DNA from: Odoribacter sp. AF15-53
GTDB taxonomy: Bacteria > Bacteroidota > Bacteroidia > Bacteroidales > Marinifilaceae
Direction: 5' to 3'
Assembly: GCF_003479425.1 (NCBI RefSeq)
Contig: NZ_QUHC01000002.1
Location: 124,001 to 188,000 of the forward strand
DNA length: 64,000 bases
The notes under the pieces are model-generated. The model searched no databases, was not told where the DNA came from, and worked only from the letters and a program-made list of their open reading frames with translations. Positions 53,372 to 63,019 of this stretch are shown here, piece after piece. The position numbers and the translations under genes were made by a program. The first letter of the stretch is position 1, and the number at the start of each line of letters is the position of its first letter.

Positions 53372-53947
53372 ATGCGTCAAGACAATTATATAGATGTATC
53401 AACATGGGACAAGAAACAATTTCAACGATTTATCGAAAAAAACGCTTCTAGTTTCCGTGTTTTTACAACCCGTTACGTCCATGACAATGATGTGGCAGAT
53501 GACATGCTACAAGAAGCATATATCAAATTTTGGATAAATCGCCAGAAAATTGGTAAGGTAATTTCTCCTCGCAACTATTTTTTCTCTCTACTGAAAAATT
53601 TAATTATTGATAAACGAAATTACTTTACTCGCCGCAGTATTGATTATGACGAAAAAGCTTATACAGAACTAGCTGACGAAGAAATCATTGAAGAGCATAT
53701 CATAGAAATAGAAACTTCAGAACTAATCTCTCGGGCAGTGATGTTATTAGCCCCGAGGGGAAGACAGATCATTTTGATGGAACTAGACGGAAAAAATCTA
53801 AACGAAATAGCAAAAGCGCTTGACTTATCCATTAATACCGTTAAAACCGTTCGCTATAGAATGTTGAAGCGTTTATCCGAATTACTTTCTCGGGAAGATT
53901 TCAATTACTTCTTATCCCTCTCGGCAATTAACATCTTTTACATTTAA
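53372..53947 (+). CDS. ECF-type RNA polymerase sigma factor (locus 4)
   Basis: 191 residues from ATG 53372 (MRQDNYIDVS). An in-frame GTG at 53345 lies just after the -7 box TATCTTTG (53336-53343), at about the expected transcript start, so ATG 53372 is better. Region 2: FRVFTTRYVHDNDVADDMLQ and EAYIKFW. Region 4: LAPRGRQIILMELDG and NEIAKALDLSINTVKTVRYR. It is the most divergent of the four sigmas. Predicted to control the fecR-susC-susD set that follows on the plus strand. Confidence 0.94.
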   Translation: MRQDNYIDVSTWDKKQFQRFIEKNASSFRVFTTRYVHDNDVADDMLQEAYIKFWINRQKIGKVISPRNYFFSLLKNLIIDKRNYFTRRSIDYDEKAYTELADEEIIEEHIIEIETSELISRAVMLLAPRGRQIILMELDGKNLNEIAKALDLSINTVKTVRYRMLKRLSELLSREDFNYFLSLSAINIFYI

Positions 53948-53959
53948 TTTCTATTTATA

Positions 53960-53965
53960 TTGTCA
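53960..53965 (+). promoter_or_regulatory. TTGTCA element upstream of fecR (locus 4)
   Basis: TTGTCATC lies 47 nt before the fecR ATG at 54012, with a T-rich tract following. The agreement in position with loci 2 and 3, in an otherwise diverged locus, supports a functional element. Confidence 0.4.
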
Positions 53966-54011
53966 TCGTTTTTCCCCTTTCACCCCGTCAATAAGGTAAA
54001 AAGTGATAGGT

Positions 54012-55148
54012 ATGGAAAAGAAGAAACAAAATATTACTCGTTTAATTGCTTCGGCTGTATTAGGCATAAAACTTTCAGCCGAGGAGCAAAAGATATTAGA
54101 TGATTGGTTGAAAAATAACACTCGGAATCAACGTGTTTTCGAAGAAGTCCAAACATTACGCGACGCGGATGAGATCCTAGAATTAGAACGAAAAGGCTAT
54201 CCGCTTCATATGGCCACTCGGGTATTACAACAGATCGAAGAAAATCAAAAACATTCAAAACATTACTGGATAAAGTGGATAAGTGGCGTGGCTGCAGTGC
54301 TCGCGGTAACAATATTCATATTAACGTGGTCTCACGATAAATCCATTAAACAACCATTGGCACAATCAGAATCCACAGAACAAATTGTTCCCGGTAAAGT
54401 GGAAGCTATATTAACTTTGGCAAATGGAGAAAAATTACATATTACCGATACAACCAATATCGAAATATTACACAACAAACTAGTAACAAGTGATAGTACC
54501 ACTTACAACACACTCACAGTGCCTCCAGCAGGAGAATTCTTCTATATGCTCTCAGATGGAACACAAGTTTGGATCAACTCGGATTCTGAATTACAATTTC
54601 CTGCAAATTTTGAAACCTCTAAACGCCAAGTGAAATTACGAGGAGAAGCATTCTTTAATGTAACTCATAATCAACAACGGCCTTTTGTCGTCTCTCTCTC
54701 CGAAGGAGACATTACAGTTTATGGAACTCGTTTCAATGTAAGCAACTACGAAGATTCTGATCTCTCGGCAGTATTAGTGGAAGGATGTATCGGTTTCTGC
54801 TCTAAACATGGAGACTCCGTTCTTTTGAACCCATCAGAACAAATGATATATAAAGAAGATAAAGACGAAATATCTGTAAAAAAAGTTGATACAGAATTGT
54901 ACACGTCTTGGATTAATCACCGATTTGTATTCAAAGAACAAACCCTAGAAGAAATCATGACAACCCTTTCCAGATGGTATGGATTTAGCGTCAGGTTTGC
55001 CGACAAAGATGTCCGCTCAATTCGCCTTTCTGGACGACTAAACAGATACGACGATATCCGAGTCCTGCTTTACAGTTATGAAGAAGTAGCTAATATCCAT
55101 TTCGACATCCAAGGACGGGAAATTATCATTTCTCAAAAAGATAAATAA
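54012..55148 (+). CDS. FecR-family anti-sigma factor (locus 4)
   Basis: 378 residues from ATG 54012 (MEKKKQN); a GTG three codons upstream is rejected. N-terminal cytoplasmic part, one membrane helix at about 87-105 (WISGVAAVLAVTIFIL), FecR domain with AGEFFYMLSDGTQVWINSDSEL and GEAFFNVTH, and the C-terminal DUF4974-like part with FVFKEQTLEEIM and LSRWYGF. It starts 64 bp after the sigma gene, with the TTGTCA element 47 nt upstream. It should bind the locus 4 sigma and receive the signal from the SusC STN domain. Confidence 0.95.
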   Translation: MEKKKQNITRLIASAVLGIKLSAEEQKILDDWLKNNTRNQRVFEEVQTLRDADEILELERKGYPLHMATRVLQQIEENQKHSKHYWIKWISGVAAVLAVTIFILTWSHDKSIKQPLAQSESTEQIVPGKVEAILTLANGEKLHITDTTNIEILHNKLVTSDSTTYNTLTVPPAGEFFYMLSDGTQVWINSDSELQFPANFETSKRQVKLRGEAFFNVTHNQQRPFVVSLSEGDITVYGTRFNVSNYEDSDLSAVLVEGCIGFCSKHGDSVLLNPSEQMIYKEDKDEISVKKVDTELYTSWINHRFVFKEQTLEEIMTTLSRWYGFSVRFADKDVRSIRLSGRLNRYDDIRVLLYSYEEVANIHFDIQGREIIISQKDK

Positions 55149-55207
55149 AAAGAATCCGGAACTAAAATTGCGAGTTTCGGGACCGGATTCAGAATAATTA
55201 TATAATT
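55146..55207 (-). ncRNA. Predicted cis-antisense sRNA, locus 4 fecR-susC gap
   Basis: On the minus strand, antisense to susC. Stem GAATCCGG/CCGGATTC (55152-55159 and 55183-55190) is extended by AACT/AGTT, then a T5 run. The -7 box at 55214-55221 reads TAACGTTG, one mismatch from TAnnTTTG, so it is weaker than in loci 1-3. Same geometry but the opposite chromosome strand, as expected for an operon-linked feature. Confidence 0.42.
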
Positions 55208-55220
55208 AAATTACAACGTT

Positions 55221-58200
55221 ATGAAAAAAAAATTACATTTAAGGTGGAAACATCCACAAAAATTATGTGTTTTTTTAGCAACATGGCTAATCTGCTTGTG
55301 TCCGATCATGCTAGTAGCACAAAAAATCACAGTACATATTGGACAAGGAACGCTGGATCAGGCTTTTCAACAAATTATGAAGTCAAGTGATGTTGAAATC
55401 GTCTACAATACAGATCTTGCTGCCAATATAAAATGTTCGGCTGCAACATATAACCAGCAAGAAATTTCCGATATTCTGACAACCCTGCTACAAGGTACGT
55501 CTTTACAATTTCGTAATAAAAACGGGATCTATTTAATTACATCTAAATCAACACAACAACAGCGAGGAAAAATAACAGGTAAAGTGCTTGATAAAGATGG
55601 AAGTCCAATTCCAGGAGTAGCGATCATTATCAAAGGAACTTATAATGGAGCGGCGACTGATATTGACGGTAAGTTTGAAATACAAAACTTACAAGATTCC
55701 GTGTTTACGTTGGTAGCTAGTTATGTCGGGATGAAGACTAAAGAAATCCAAGTAAACATCAACACGAACATTGTGATTCGGATGGAAGAAGAAACGAAAG
55801 ACCTAGAAGAGGTTGTTATTACTGGTTATCAAACCATTAAACATGAAAAAGTAACGGGATCTACCACCACGGTCACCTCTCGACAATTAGAAGAACGTTA
55901 TACCACAAACCTTCTTAATAATTTGGAAGGACGCGTGGCTGGTTTAGTGACTTACGGGGATAAAACATTAATTCGTGGATCAAGTAGTATGCATGCCGAG
56001 ACCAATCCCCTATTAGTTGTAGACGGCCTGCCAATAGAGGGAAAGATCGAGGACTTGAATCCCTATGATATTGAAAGTGTAACTGTATTGAAAGATGCTG
56101 CCGCAACTGCAATTTACGGGGCTAGAGCTTCTAATGGAGTTATTGTCATAACAACAAAAAAGGCAACAAAAGAAGGAACAACAGAAGTTACCTTCTCAGG
56201 TAATCTCTCAATCTACGAGAAACAAAACATGAATTATCATGACAATTTCTACATGAACCCGGCAGAACAAGTAGATTTTGAAAGTGCTTATTGGGATTAT
56301 TACTATTCAGATGCAAATACCGATACCACCGATCCTATTGCCTCTTTTGAAAGCAGTTTAAACAGTTATGGAACGATTACTCCTTTACAATACGCTTATT
56401 ACCTCCGTGCAACAGGTGAACTTTCTGATACAGATTTAGAAGCATACAAAGAAGAATTAAGACAAAACAATTTCGCGAAAGAATTTGGAAAACATGCTCT
56501 AAAACGCCAATTATTACAACAATATAACCTGGCGATTCGTACTCGGACAGAAAAATTAAATTCAAGCCTGGTATTCAACCTCAAACGAGACAATAACGGG
56601 ATCATTAACTCGTATGATAATCAATTGAACATATCGTTCAAAATTTCCTATGACGTAAAGAAATGGTTGACCGCAAATTTCAATTTTAATAGCATCTTGT
56701 CAAAAACCAAAGAAAGTGCCAGATCCTGGTGTACTACTCCGTTTAATGTACCGGCATACTACCGTTTATTAAACGATGACGGTAGCTATAATTATTACTC
56801 AACCAACTTTAACCAATACTACACCTTGGACGACGAAAATCCCGCATTAAAATCAATGGATTTCAACCATTTAGAAGATTTAGGAATGGATAGCGAGATC
56901 ACAGACAACCGGAATATGCGTTATCAAGGAGAATTACTATTCAAGGTCATTGATGGCTTGACAATAAATAGTTCATTCGTGTATGAAACAGAACGCAAAA
57001 ACATATCAAACTATTCTGAAGCTGATAGTTATGTAATGCGTTTTCTTCGGAATGTATACACGACACAATCCGGAACAGATCCCAATTACACCTACACGTA
57101 TATGATCCCAGAACAAGGAGGAAAATTAACAACACAAGACACCAGGGGAGAATACTGGACTATTCGGGGGCAATTAAATTTTCAAAGAACTTTTGCTGAA
57201 AAACACGCTGTAGACTTCATTGGCGGTTTTGAATTCAGAGAAACAAAAAGCAATGGTACCAAAGGAATCTTACTCGGTTATGATGATCAATTGCAATCAC
57301 ATGCCACAACAACCGTAAGTTTCCCGGATTTAAATAATTACACGTACACCACGTTTTTTGCCCCGGGTTATTCCGCACTCTCTTGCTACAATGTCTACAT
57401 CAACCCCTATCTTGATATTATCCAAGAACAATGGCATCGCTATGCATCCGGATATGTGAATTTAACATACACTTATGACAATCGCTACAACGCGTTTGCT
57501 TCTTTCCGTAAAGATTATGCCGATTTATTTGGAGCCAATGCCAAGTTCCGTGGGAAACCGCTTTGGTCTGTCGGTTTGAGTTGGAACATCGGATACGAGG
57601 ATTTCATGCAAGACGTGAAATGGCTGAACAGCTTGAAATTGCGTACAAGTTACGGTAAAACAGGAAACATCTACCAAGGAGCGACCAGTTATATGACAGC
57701 TTCTACGGGAACCTTAAACTACTATACAAACATGCAAAAAGCAAGCATTGATTCCCCTGCTAATCCCAACCTAAAATGGGAAAAAACGGCAACTACGAAT
57801 ATTGGTGTTGACTTTTCTCTCTTCGGTTACCGCCTGCGAGGATCATTTGACTACTATTACAAAAAAGGAACCGACATATTCTCTCAAAAGACTTTAGACG
57901 TATCTAAAGGATTTACATCCATGAACATGAATATGGCAAATATGAAAAACAACGGGGTTGAAATTACTTTATCCTATGATTGGTTCCGTGCTGACAAAGA
58001 AGGGGGGTTCTCTTGGACGTCATCCATGACTGCCGCTTATAATAAAAATGAAATTACCTCCATGGAAGTACAAGCAACTACCGCTAGTAGTTTAGCTGGG
58101 ACTAGCTTCCAAACCGGATATCCAACAAGCGCGTTATTTTCGTATCGATACGCAGGCCTAGATCAAACCGGAGAAACGACAGAATTGGGACAACCTACAT

Positions 58201-58757
58201 GGTACACGGAAGACGGGAGTAAAGTCGGAACGACAATCATGAGTGAAGACATCTCCGCTCTCGTTTATAGTGGACAAACAGACCCTAAAGTTAACGTAGC
58301 CTTAGATAATACCCTGCGTTACAAAGGATTTAACTTGAATTTCATGATGGTATATTACGGTGGTCATAAAATGAGGGCAAGAGAGTATTTGCAAATTTCC
58401 GCGCTACCTTATGGTGCGGCCACAGATTACCTTCTAAATAGCTGGACTCCGGAAAACACCGATACGGATGTTCCCGGATTTGGACAATACGGACCTAAAA
58501 ATAATTCGAATGTTAGTCATCAATATTCTGACCTATTTGTTCGTCCGGCAGATTTTATCAAGATACGTAACATCACTTTCGGGTATTCCGTGCCAGAATC
58601 TTTAACAAGACAAATCGGGATGGAAAATTTACGATTAACTTTCCAAATAGACAATATTCCTGCCCTATGGAAGAAAAACAACGTTGGAATTGATCCTGAA
58701 ACATTAGGCATCAGAAATCGCATGAAATATATAATTGGTCTTAATTTTAATTTTTAA
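55221..58757 (+). CDS. SusC/RagA TonB-dependent transporter with STN domain (locus 4)
   Basis: 1178 residues. Signal region to about 33 (CPIMLVAQ), STN domain (about 35-105) with GQGTLDQAFQQIMKSSDVEI, CarboxypepD_reg-like domain (about 113-195), TonB-box region EEVVITG, plug with VLKDAAATAIYGARASNG, and a beta-barrel ending in GLNFNF. It follows fecR after 72 bp that contains the antisense hairpin. It is only distantly related to the SusCs of loci 1-3, so it should have a distinct substrate. Substrate not deducible. Confidence 0.96.
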   Translation: MKKKLHLRWKHPQKLCVFLATWLICLCPIMLVAQKITVHIGQGTLDQAFQQIMKSSDVEIVYNTDLAANIKCSAATYNQQEISDILTTLLQGTSLQFRNKNGIYLITSKSTQQQRGKITGKVLDKDGSPIPGVAIIIKGTYNGAATDIDGKFEIQNLQDSVFTLVASYVGMKTKEIQVNINTNIVIRMEEETKDLEEVVITGYQTIKHEKVTGSTTTVTSRQLEERYTTNLLNNLEGRVAGLVTYGDKTLIRGSSSMHAETNPLLVVDGLPIEGKIEDLNPYDIESVTVLKDAAATAIYGARASNGVIVITTKKATKEGTTEVTFSGNLSIYEKQNMNYHDNFYMNPAEQVDFESAYWDYYYSDANTDTTDPIASFESSLNSYGTITPLQYAYYLRATGELSDTDLEAYKEELRQNNFAKEFGKHALKRQLLQQYNLAIRTRTEKLNSSLVFNLKRDNNGIINSYDNQLNISFKISYDVKKWLTANFNFNSILSKTKESARSWCTTPFNVPAYYRLLNDDGSYNYYSTNFNQYYTLDDENPALKSMDFNHLEDLGMDSEITDNRNMRYQGELLFKVIDGLTINSSFVYETERKNISNYSEADSYVMRFLRNVYTTQSGTDPNYTYTYMIPEQGGKLTTQDTRGEYWTIRGQLNFQRTFAEKHAVDFIGGFEFRETKSNGTKGILLGYDDQLQSHATTTVSFPDLNNYTYTTFFAPGYSALSCYNVYINPYLDIIQEQWHRYASGYVNLTYTYDNRYNAFASFRKDYADLFGANAKFRGKPLWSVGLSWNIGYEDFMQDVKWLNSLKLRTSYGKTGNIYQGATSYMTASTGTLNYYTNMQKASIDSPANPNLKWEKTATTNIGVDFSLFGYRLRGSFDYYYKKGTDIFSQKTLDVSKGFTSMNMNMANMKNNGVEITLSYDWFRADKEGGFSWTSSMTAAYNKNEITSMEVQATTASSLAGTSFQTGYPTSALFSYRYAGLDQTGETTELGQPTWYTEDGSKVGTTIMSEDISALVYSGQTDPKVNVALDNTLRYKGFNLNFMMVYYGGHKMRAREYLQISALPYGAATDYLLNSWTPENTDTDVPGFGQYGPKNNSNVSHQYSDLFVRPADFIKIRNITFGYSVPESLTRQIGMENLRLTFQIDNIPALWKKNNVGIDPETLGIRNRMKYIIGLNFNF

Positions 58758-58763
58758 GCTATT

Positions 58764-60197
58764 ATGAAAAAACTACATACTATTTTAATAGGTATCTTCT
58801 TGTCCTTGGTTAGTTGCACCGATTTCACGGATATTGATCCCAAAGGGAAGAATATTTTAAACACCGTAGACGATTTGGATTTAGTATTGAATTACCAATA
58901 TTCTTTATCAATATACAATTATGTGATAAACATGATGAACGATATCTATCCCCAAATGACAAATATCCCAGACTTAGTGAATCAATCACCAAGAACATTA
59001 AGGAGTATTTACGTTAGTTGGGATGAGACTTCAGATAGAGAATCATTAACAACATCTGATGAAATATATACCGGTTTATACAAGATTATTGGTCAAGTAT
59101 CAAATCCCGTATTATTGAATATTGACAACGCTGACGGTGATCGAAAAAAAGCAAATCGGTTAAAAGCAGAAGCATTAGTATTGCGGGGATGGTGTCACTA
59201 CCTTCTTGTGAACATTTATGCCAAAGCATACGACCCGACAACGGCAGCAACAGATCCAGGTATCGTTTATGCCATCGAAACTGAGGCCGTAGAGACCCCA
59301 AACGAAAAATTAACGGTTGCTCAAATATATGAAAATATCCTGTCGGATGTGAATGCCGCATTGGAATTAGGAAGTTTATCAACATCTCCGAGTAAAATGC
59401 GTATAGGACAAGCTTTTGCCTATGCCGTAAAAGCAAAAGTTCTTATGTCTATGCATGACTACGATGGTGCTTTTAAAGCAGCCACAGCATCCCTAAAAGT
59501 GAAAAACACAATGGATAACTATAATGATTTAGTTATTCCCGAAGTAACTTACGGAACAGGAATAAGCGAATTCACTCATCCATACCTAGAGTTAAATGAA
59601 GAACTTTTCGATACTCCGGTCTTGTTTTTCTATGAAGCTTTCACCACCGACCTCTGGAATGCATTTGAAGAGGGACATATCGTTAAAGAATACGCCTTAA
59701 CAGATACAAGATTATATGGCATGAATATGTTTGGTTCTTCATTCTACGGCTTAAACATTCCTATGATGATATCCATGAATATGTATTACAGCCCAATAGG
59801 ATTAACAACCGTAGACATGTATCTAACTCAAGCCGAATGCTACATTCGGGAAGGAAATTTAACAGAAGCGATGAATACATTGAACAATATTCGGCAACAT
59901 CGTATTATCACGAGCAAGTATGCAGATCTAAGTGCATCCACGCCAGAAGCTGCAATAACGATATTAAAAAATATTTACCGGACGGAGAATTATGCAACAC
60001 TAAAGAATTTTATCGACTTGAAACGCTGGAATACCGACGCCACCTTCCAAGCGACTCTCTACAAATCGATATCATACACGGCAAATGGTGAAACTAAAAA
60101 TTTCTCGGCCGAGTTAACTCCTGATTCCCCGCTTTGGATTCTTCCGTTCCCGCAAAATGCCACGGACTATAACCCCAACTTGACCCAGAATTACTAA
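58764..60197 (+). CDS. RagB/SusD-family lipoprotein (locus 4)
   Basis: 477 residues; lipobox SLVSC puts the lipid Cys at about 18, followed by TDFTDIDPKGKNILNTVDDL. SusD features: RLKAEALVLRGWCHYLLVNIYAKAY at about 132, YAVKAKVLMSMHDYDGAFKAA, and MYLTQAECYIREGNLTEAMNTLNNIR. It starts 6 bp after susC and ends the operon, with an intrinsic terminator directly after (60221-60252). No accessory lipoprotein, enzyme or TlpA gene follows, unlike loci 2 and 3. Confidence 0.96.
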   Translation: MKKLHTILIGIFLSLVSCTDFTDIDPKGKNILNTVDDLDLVLNYQYSLSIYNYVINMMNDIYPQMTNIPDLVNQSPRTLRSIYVSWDETSDRESLTTSDEIYTGLYKIIGQVSNPVLLNIDNADGDRKKANRLKAEALVLRGWCHYLLVNIYAKAYDPTTAATDPGIVYAIETEAVETPNEKLTVAQIYENILSDVNAALELGSLSTSPSKMRIGQAFAYAVKAKVLMSMHDYDGAFKAATASLKVKNTMDNYNDLVIPEVTYGTGISEFTHPYLELNEELFDTPVLFFYEAFTTDLWNAFEEGHIVKEYALTDTRLYGMNMFGSSFYGLNIPMMISMNMYYSPIGLTTVDMYLTQAECYIREGNLTEAMNTLNNIRQHRIITSKYADLSASTPEAAITILKNIYRTENYATLKNFIDLKRWNTDATFQATLYKSISYTANGETKNFSAELTPDSPLWILPFPQNATDYNPNLTQNY

Positions 60198-60220
60198 CAA
60201 TTCATATAAGTTGATTTTAA

Positions 60221-60252
60221 AAAACGGGAAAGTATATTTTTCCCGTTTTTTT
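60221..60252 (+). terminator. Terminator after locus 4 susD
   Basis: AAAACGGGAA/TTCCCGTTTT stem (60221-60230, 60240-60249) with a long T run. Ends the locus 4 operon. Confidence 0.9.
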
Positions 60253-60334
60253 TACCGTGTTGATCGTGTTCCCCAAAAATCGGCTCTGAAAAAGTAGGTG
60301 GATGTTCTTTTGTCTTTCAAACAAAATTGGAACA

Positions 60335-60371
60335 ATAAAAAAGTCCTACAACACGTTGGTATATAGGACTT
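60335..60371 (-). terminator. Terminator after tRNA-Lys
   Basis: AAGTCCTA/TAGGACTT stem (60341-60348, 60364-60371) followed by T6 on the minus strand. Confidence 0.85.
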
Positions 60372-60407
60372 ATCTCTTTTTTATCGCCATTTGGCTTTGT
60401 TCTTCCG

Positions 60408-60480
60408 TGATCCAGCTGGGACTCGAACCCAGGACCCCAACATTAAAAGTGTTGTGCTCTACCGGCTGAGCTACTGAATC
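60408..60480 (-). tRNA. tRNA-Lys (anticodon UUU)
   Basis: 73 nt. The 7-bp acceptor stem GATTCAG/CTGGATC pairs fully, with one G-U, and discriminator A at 60408. The D arm has GCTCAGCCGGTAGAGC; the anticodon stem is CAACA/TGTTG with loop CTTTTAA, giving anticodon TTT (lysine); the T arm is CTGGG-TTCGAGT-CCCAG. CCA is not encoded. A strong promoter lies upstream (60509-60539) and a terminator downstream (60335-60371), so it is an independent single tRNA transcript. Confidence 0.97.
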
Positions 60481-60508
60481 CTTCAATTGTGTTTCTCAAT
60501 TGCGGTTG

Positions 60509-60539
60509 CAAAGATAGTAATTCTATCTTAACTCCCAAA
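60509..60539 (-). promoter_or_regulatory. Promoter of tRNA-Lys
   Basis: TTTG (60536-60539), 19 nt, TATCTTTG (60509-60516) on the minus strand: a full consensus match about 29 nt before the tRNA 5' end. Confidence 0.75.
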
Positions 60540-60600
60540 GGACAGAAGGATTTTTTTACAAAAAAAATACGAGGAAATCAAGCAGGCAGCACGATTTCGG

Positions 60601-61200
60601 CTATTCCTCAATCGACAAGGACTCGATTTTCAACAAGCGTTCTTTCAAGCGAGGCATATCTTTCTGTCTGATTGACAGCTCCATTTCGCATTCCATTTCA
60701 AAATTACGGGACAAGACCTCCGGTTCTTCCTCTTTTAATACTTTCATCACGTCATTCATAACCACGTAAGTAAAACGTACCCGGATCACCTCGTCAACCG
60801 TACGCTCCACGATCTCGGCATTATTAATCGCATCGGAAGCCGCTTCCTTATAAGCTTGGATCAAACCGGAAACGCCCAGTTTTATTCCCCCGAAATAACG
60901 GATCACCACGATCAACACATTTGACAGATCGTTCGACACGATTTGCCCGAGGATCGGTTTCCCTGCCGTGGACGAGGGTTCCCCGTCATCATTCGCCCGG
61001 AAGCGTTCCCGGTTTGCCCCTAAACAATAAGCATAACAATGATGCCGGGCATCATAATACTTTGTCTTCAGTCCGGCAACAATATCTTTAATCTCTTCTT
61101 CGGATTTCACGGGATAGATAAAAGAAATAAAGCGACTGCCTTTCTCCTTGTACAGGCCCTCGGCAATCGCGTTTACTGTTCTATATTTATCCTCTTCCAT
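60601..61200 (-). CDS. IMPACT/YigZ-family protein
   Basis: 199 residues, cytoplasmic. The N-terminal UPF0029 domain has the family signature GEPSSTAGKPIL and YFGGIKLGVSGLIQAYKEAA (about 72-125); a DUF1949-like C-terminal domain follows (about 137-199). The family is linked to translation control in eukaryotes (IMPACT) and has an uncharacterised role in bacteria. It starts 14 bp after dnaA and is probably co-transcribed with it. Confidence 0.95.
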   Translation of the reverse strand: MEEDKYRTVNAIAEGLYKEKGSRFISFIYPVKSEEEIKDIVAGLKTKYYDARHHCYAYCLGANRERFRANDDGEPSSTAGKPILGQIVSNDLSNVLIVVIRYFGGIKLGVSGLIQAYKEAASDAINNAEIVERTVDEVIRVRFTYVVMNDVMKVLKEEEPEVLSRNFEMECEMELSIRQKDMPRLKERLLKIESLSIEE

Positions 61201-61214
61201 AAAGGAATAATTGA

Positions 61215-62645
61215 CTAGTTACTACAATAGAGTTTCTTTTGAAGTTCCTCTACCTGTGCTTTAAAAGCACGATCGGTTTCCATCATATCGGTCACCGCTT
61301 TACAGGCATACAACACGGTCGTGTGATCCTTGCGTCCGATCTGCTTCCCGATATACGCTAAAGAAGCGTTCGTGTAATTCTTGCTGAAATACATCGCCAA
61401 CTGACGAGCCTGAACCACCTCTCGCTTTCTCGTCTTCTCCTGCAACATATCAGGCGACATATTAAAGTGGGTACAAACCACTTTTTGAATATGCTCCACG
61501 GTCAACTCGATCTTCTGCTTCTTCACCATCTTACCCAAGATATCCTTCACCACGTCGACCGACAGATCCTTATGGTTAAAAGTAGCTTGAGCCAGCAAAG
61601 AGATCATGGCTCCTTCCAGTTCCCGCACGTTATTGCTCACGTACTTACAGATATATTCCAATATCTCGTCCGAAAAATCAATTCCGTCCTTACGTGCCTT
61701 GAAACGGGCGATCTCCATCCGTGTCTCAAAATCCGGGGCTTTTATCTCGGCGGATAATCCCCAACGGAAACGAGAAAGCAAACGCTCTTCCAAACCGCTC
61801 AACTCGGCCGGAGAACGATCGGATGTCAAAATCAACTGCTTCCCGGATTGGTGCAAATGATTAAATATATGAAAGAACGTATTCTGCGTTGCCGTCTTTC
61901 CCGCCAACTCGTGAATATCATCCAGTATCAACACGTCAATCAATTGATAGAAATGCAAGAAATCATTGATCTCGTTCTTACGCACGGCTTCCGTGAACTG
62001 CGTCTGGAACACGTTCGTGGTCACGTACAGCACCACCTTGTTCGGGTAATTCTGCTTCACTTCCATACCGATAGCTTGGGCCAAGTGAGTTTTTCCTAAT
62101 CCCGATCCGCCATATATCAACAACGGGTTGAAAGCCGTACCTCCCGGATTCTGGGCTATTGCCACCGCTGCCGACTTGGCCAAACGGTTACATCCTCCCT
62201 CGATATAACTGTCCAACGTGTAAGAAGGATTCAATTGCGGGTCGATCTGTAAAAGATTATTTCCACGCTCGAAAGGATTCTTCGGAGCCACTCGATCCTG
62301 CTTTCCCCCATTCACGTAAACCGTGTTCGGTTCCACTTTCTTCACATTATTAGAAGACATGGTCACGGAAATGGGATCGCGAGGATGGCTCTCCTCTACC
62401 ACAACCGAATATTCCAATTTAGCATTCGGACCGATCACAGTACGAACAGCCTTCCGTAATATATCCACGAAATGCTCTTCCAGACACTCGTAAACATACT
62501 GACTCGGCACTTGAATCGTCAACACATCCTGTTGTAGATTCAACGCACGAATCGGCGCGAACCAAGTCTTAAACGTTCTTGGTAACACTTGTTCTTCGAT
62601 CAAGCCTAGACATTCCGACCAAACACTTTTACAATCCCTTTTCAT
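61215..62645 (-). CDS. dnaA: Chromosomal replication initiator protein DnaA
   Basis: 476 residues. Domain I is at about 5-85, a variable linker with KNPFERGNN lies before 130, the AAA+ domain has Walker A GGSGLGKTH (179-187) and Walker B LILDDIHEL (about 240), and domain IV at the C-terminus has the DnaA-box binding signature around ASLAYIGKQIGRKDHTTV. It binds DnaA boxes and opens oriC. I could not recognise a box cluster in the 374 bp upstream, so oriC is probably elsewhere. Confidence 0.98.
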   Translation of the reverse strand: MKRDCKSVWSECLGLIEEQVLPRTFKTWFAPIRALNLQQDVLTIQVPSQYVYECLEEHFVDILRKAVRTVIGPNAKLEYSVVVEESHPRDPISVTMSSNNVKKVEPNTVYVNGGKQDRVAPKNPFERGNNLLQIDPQLNPSYTLDSYIEGGCNRLAKSAAVAIAQNPGGTAFNPLLIYGGSGLGKTHLAQAIGMEVKQNYPNKVVLYVTTNVFQTQFTEAVRKNEINDFLHFYQLIDVLILDDIHELAGKTATQNTFFHIFNHLHQSGKQLILTSDRSPAELSGLEERLLSRFRWGLSAEIKAPDFETRMEIARFKARKDGIDFSDEILEYICKYVSNNVRELEGAMISLLAQATFNHKDLSVDVVKDILGKMVKKQKIELTVEHIQKVVCTHFNMSPDMLQEKTRKREVVQARQLAMYFSKNYTNASLAYIGKQIGRKDHTTVLYACKAVTDMMETDRAFKAQVEELQKKLYCSN

Positions 62646-63019
62646 TTATATATCGTTTTTCATCCCTATCTCATTTCTGCGAAATGGAATGCTAAATTCG
62701 AAAAAATTTTCTTGTAAAAAAAATGATGATTTCGCTTGTTTTTTATGGTTTCCCCCTTATGGTTTAGATATCAATTCTTTAGATATACACTACTATAAAT
62801 CAATACATTAACCCCATTTTCCTCATTCCCGAAAACAACAAGCCATGCAACACATTCTTAACATAAGCGTAACAAAACAATTAACCCTCACACGCTATAA
62901 ACCTTTAACACCGAGGGTAAAAAAATAAGATCAAAGACTATATTTCGATTCTTAATTTTTAAGCATTATGTTAACAATATTCCCTATTCCGGAAACATTA
63001 TTTAGAACGATTCTAATTT
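62646..63019. other. 374-bp gap upstream of dnaA with two pairs of direct repeats
   Basis: No gene and no clear TAnnTTTG box. TATGGTTT occurs at 62744-62751 and 62758-62765 (14-bp period), and TTTAGATAT at 62763-62771 and 62778-62786 (15-bp period). An ACCCTC/GAGGGT inverted repeat lies near 62883-62918. No DnaA-box (TTATCCACA-like) cluster was recognised. Confidence 0.4.

Noticed and set aside
62646..63019. oriC next to dnaA
   Set aside because: No DnaA-box cluster or AT-rich unwinding repeat set was recognised; only two pairs of short direct repeats.
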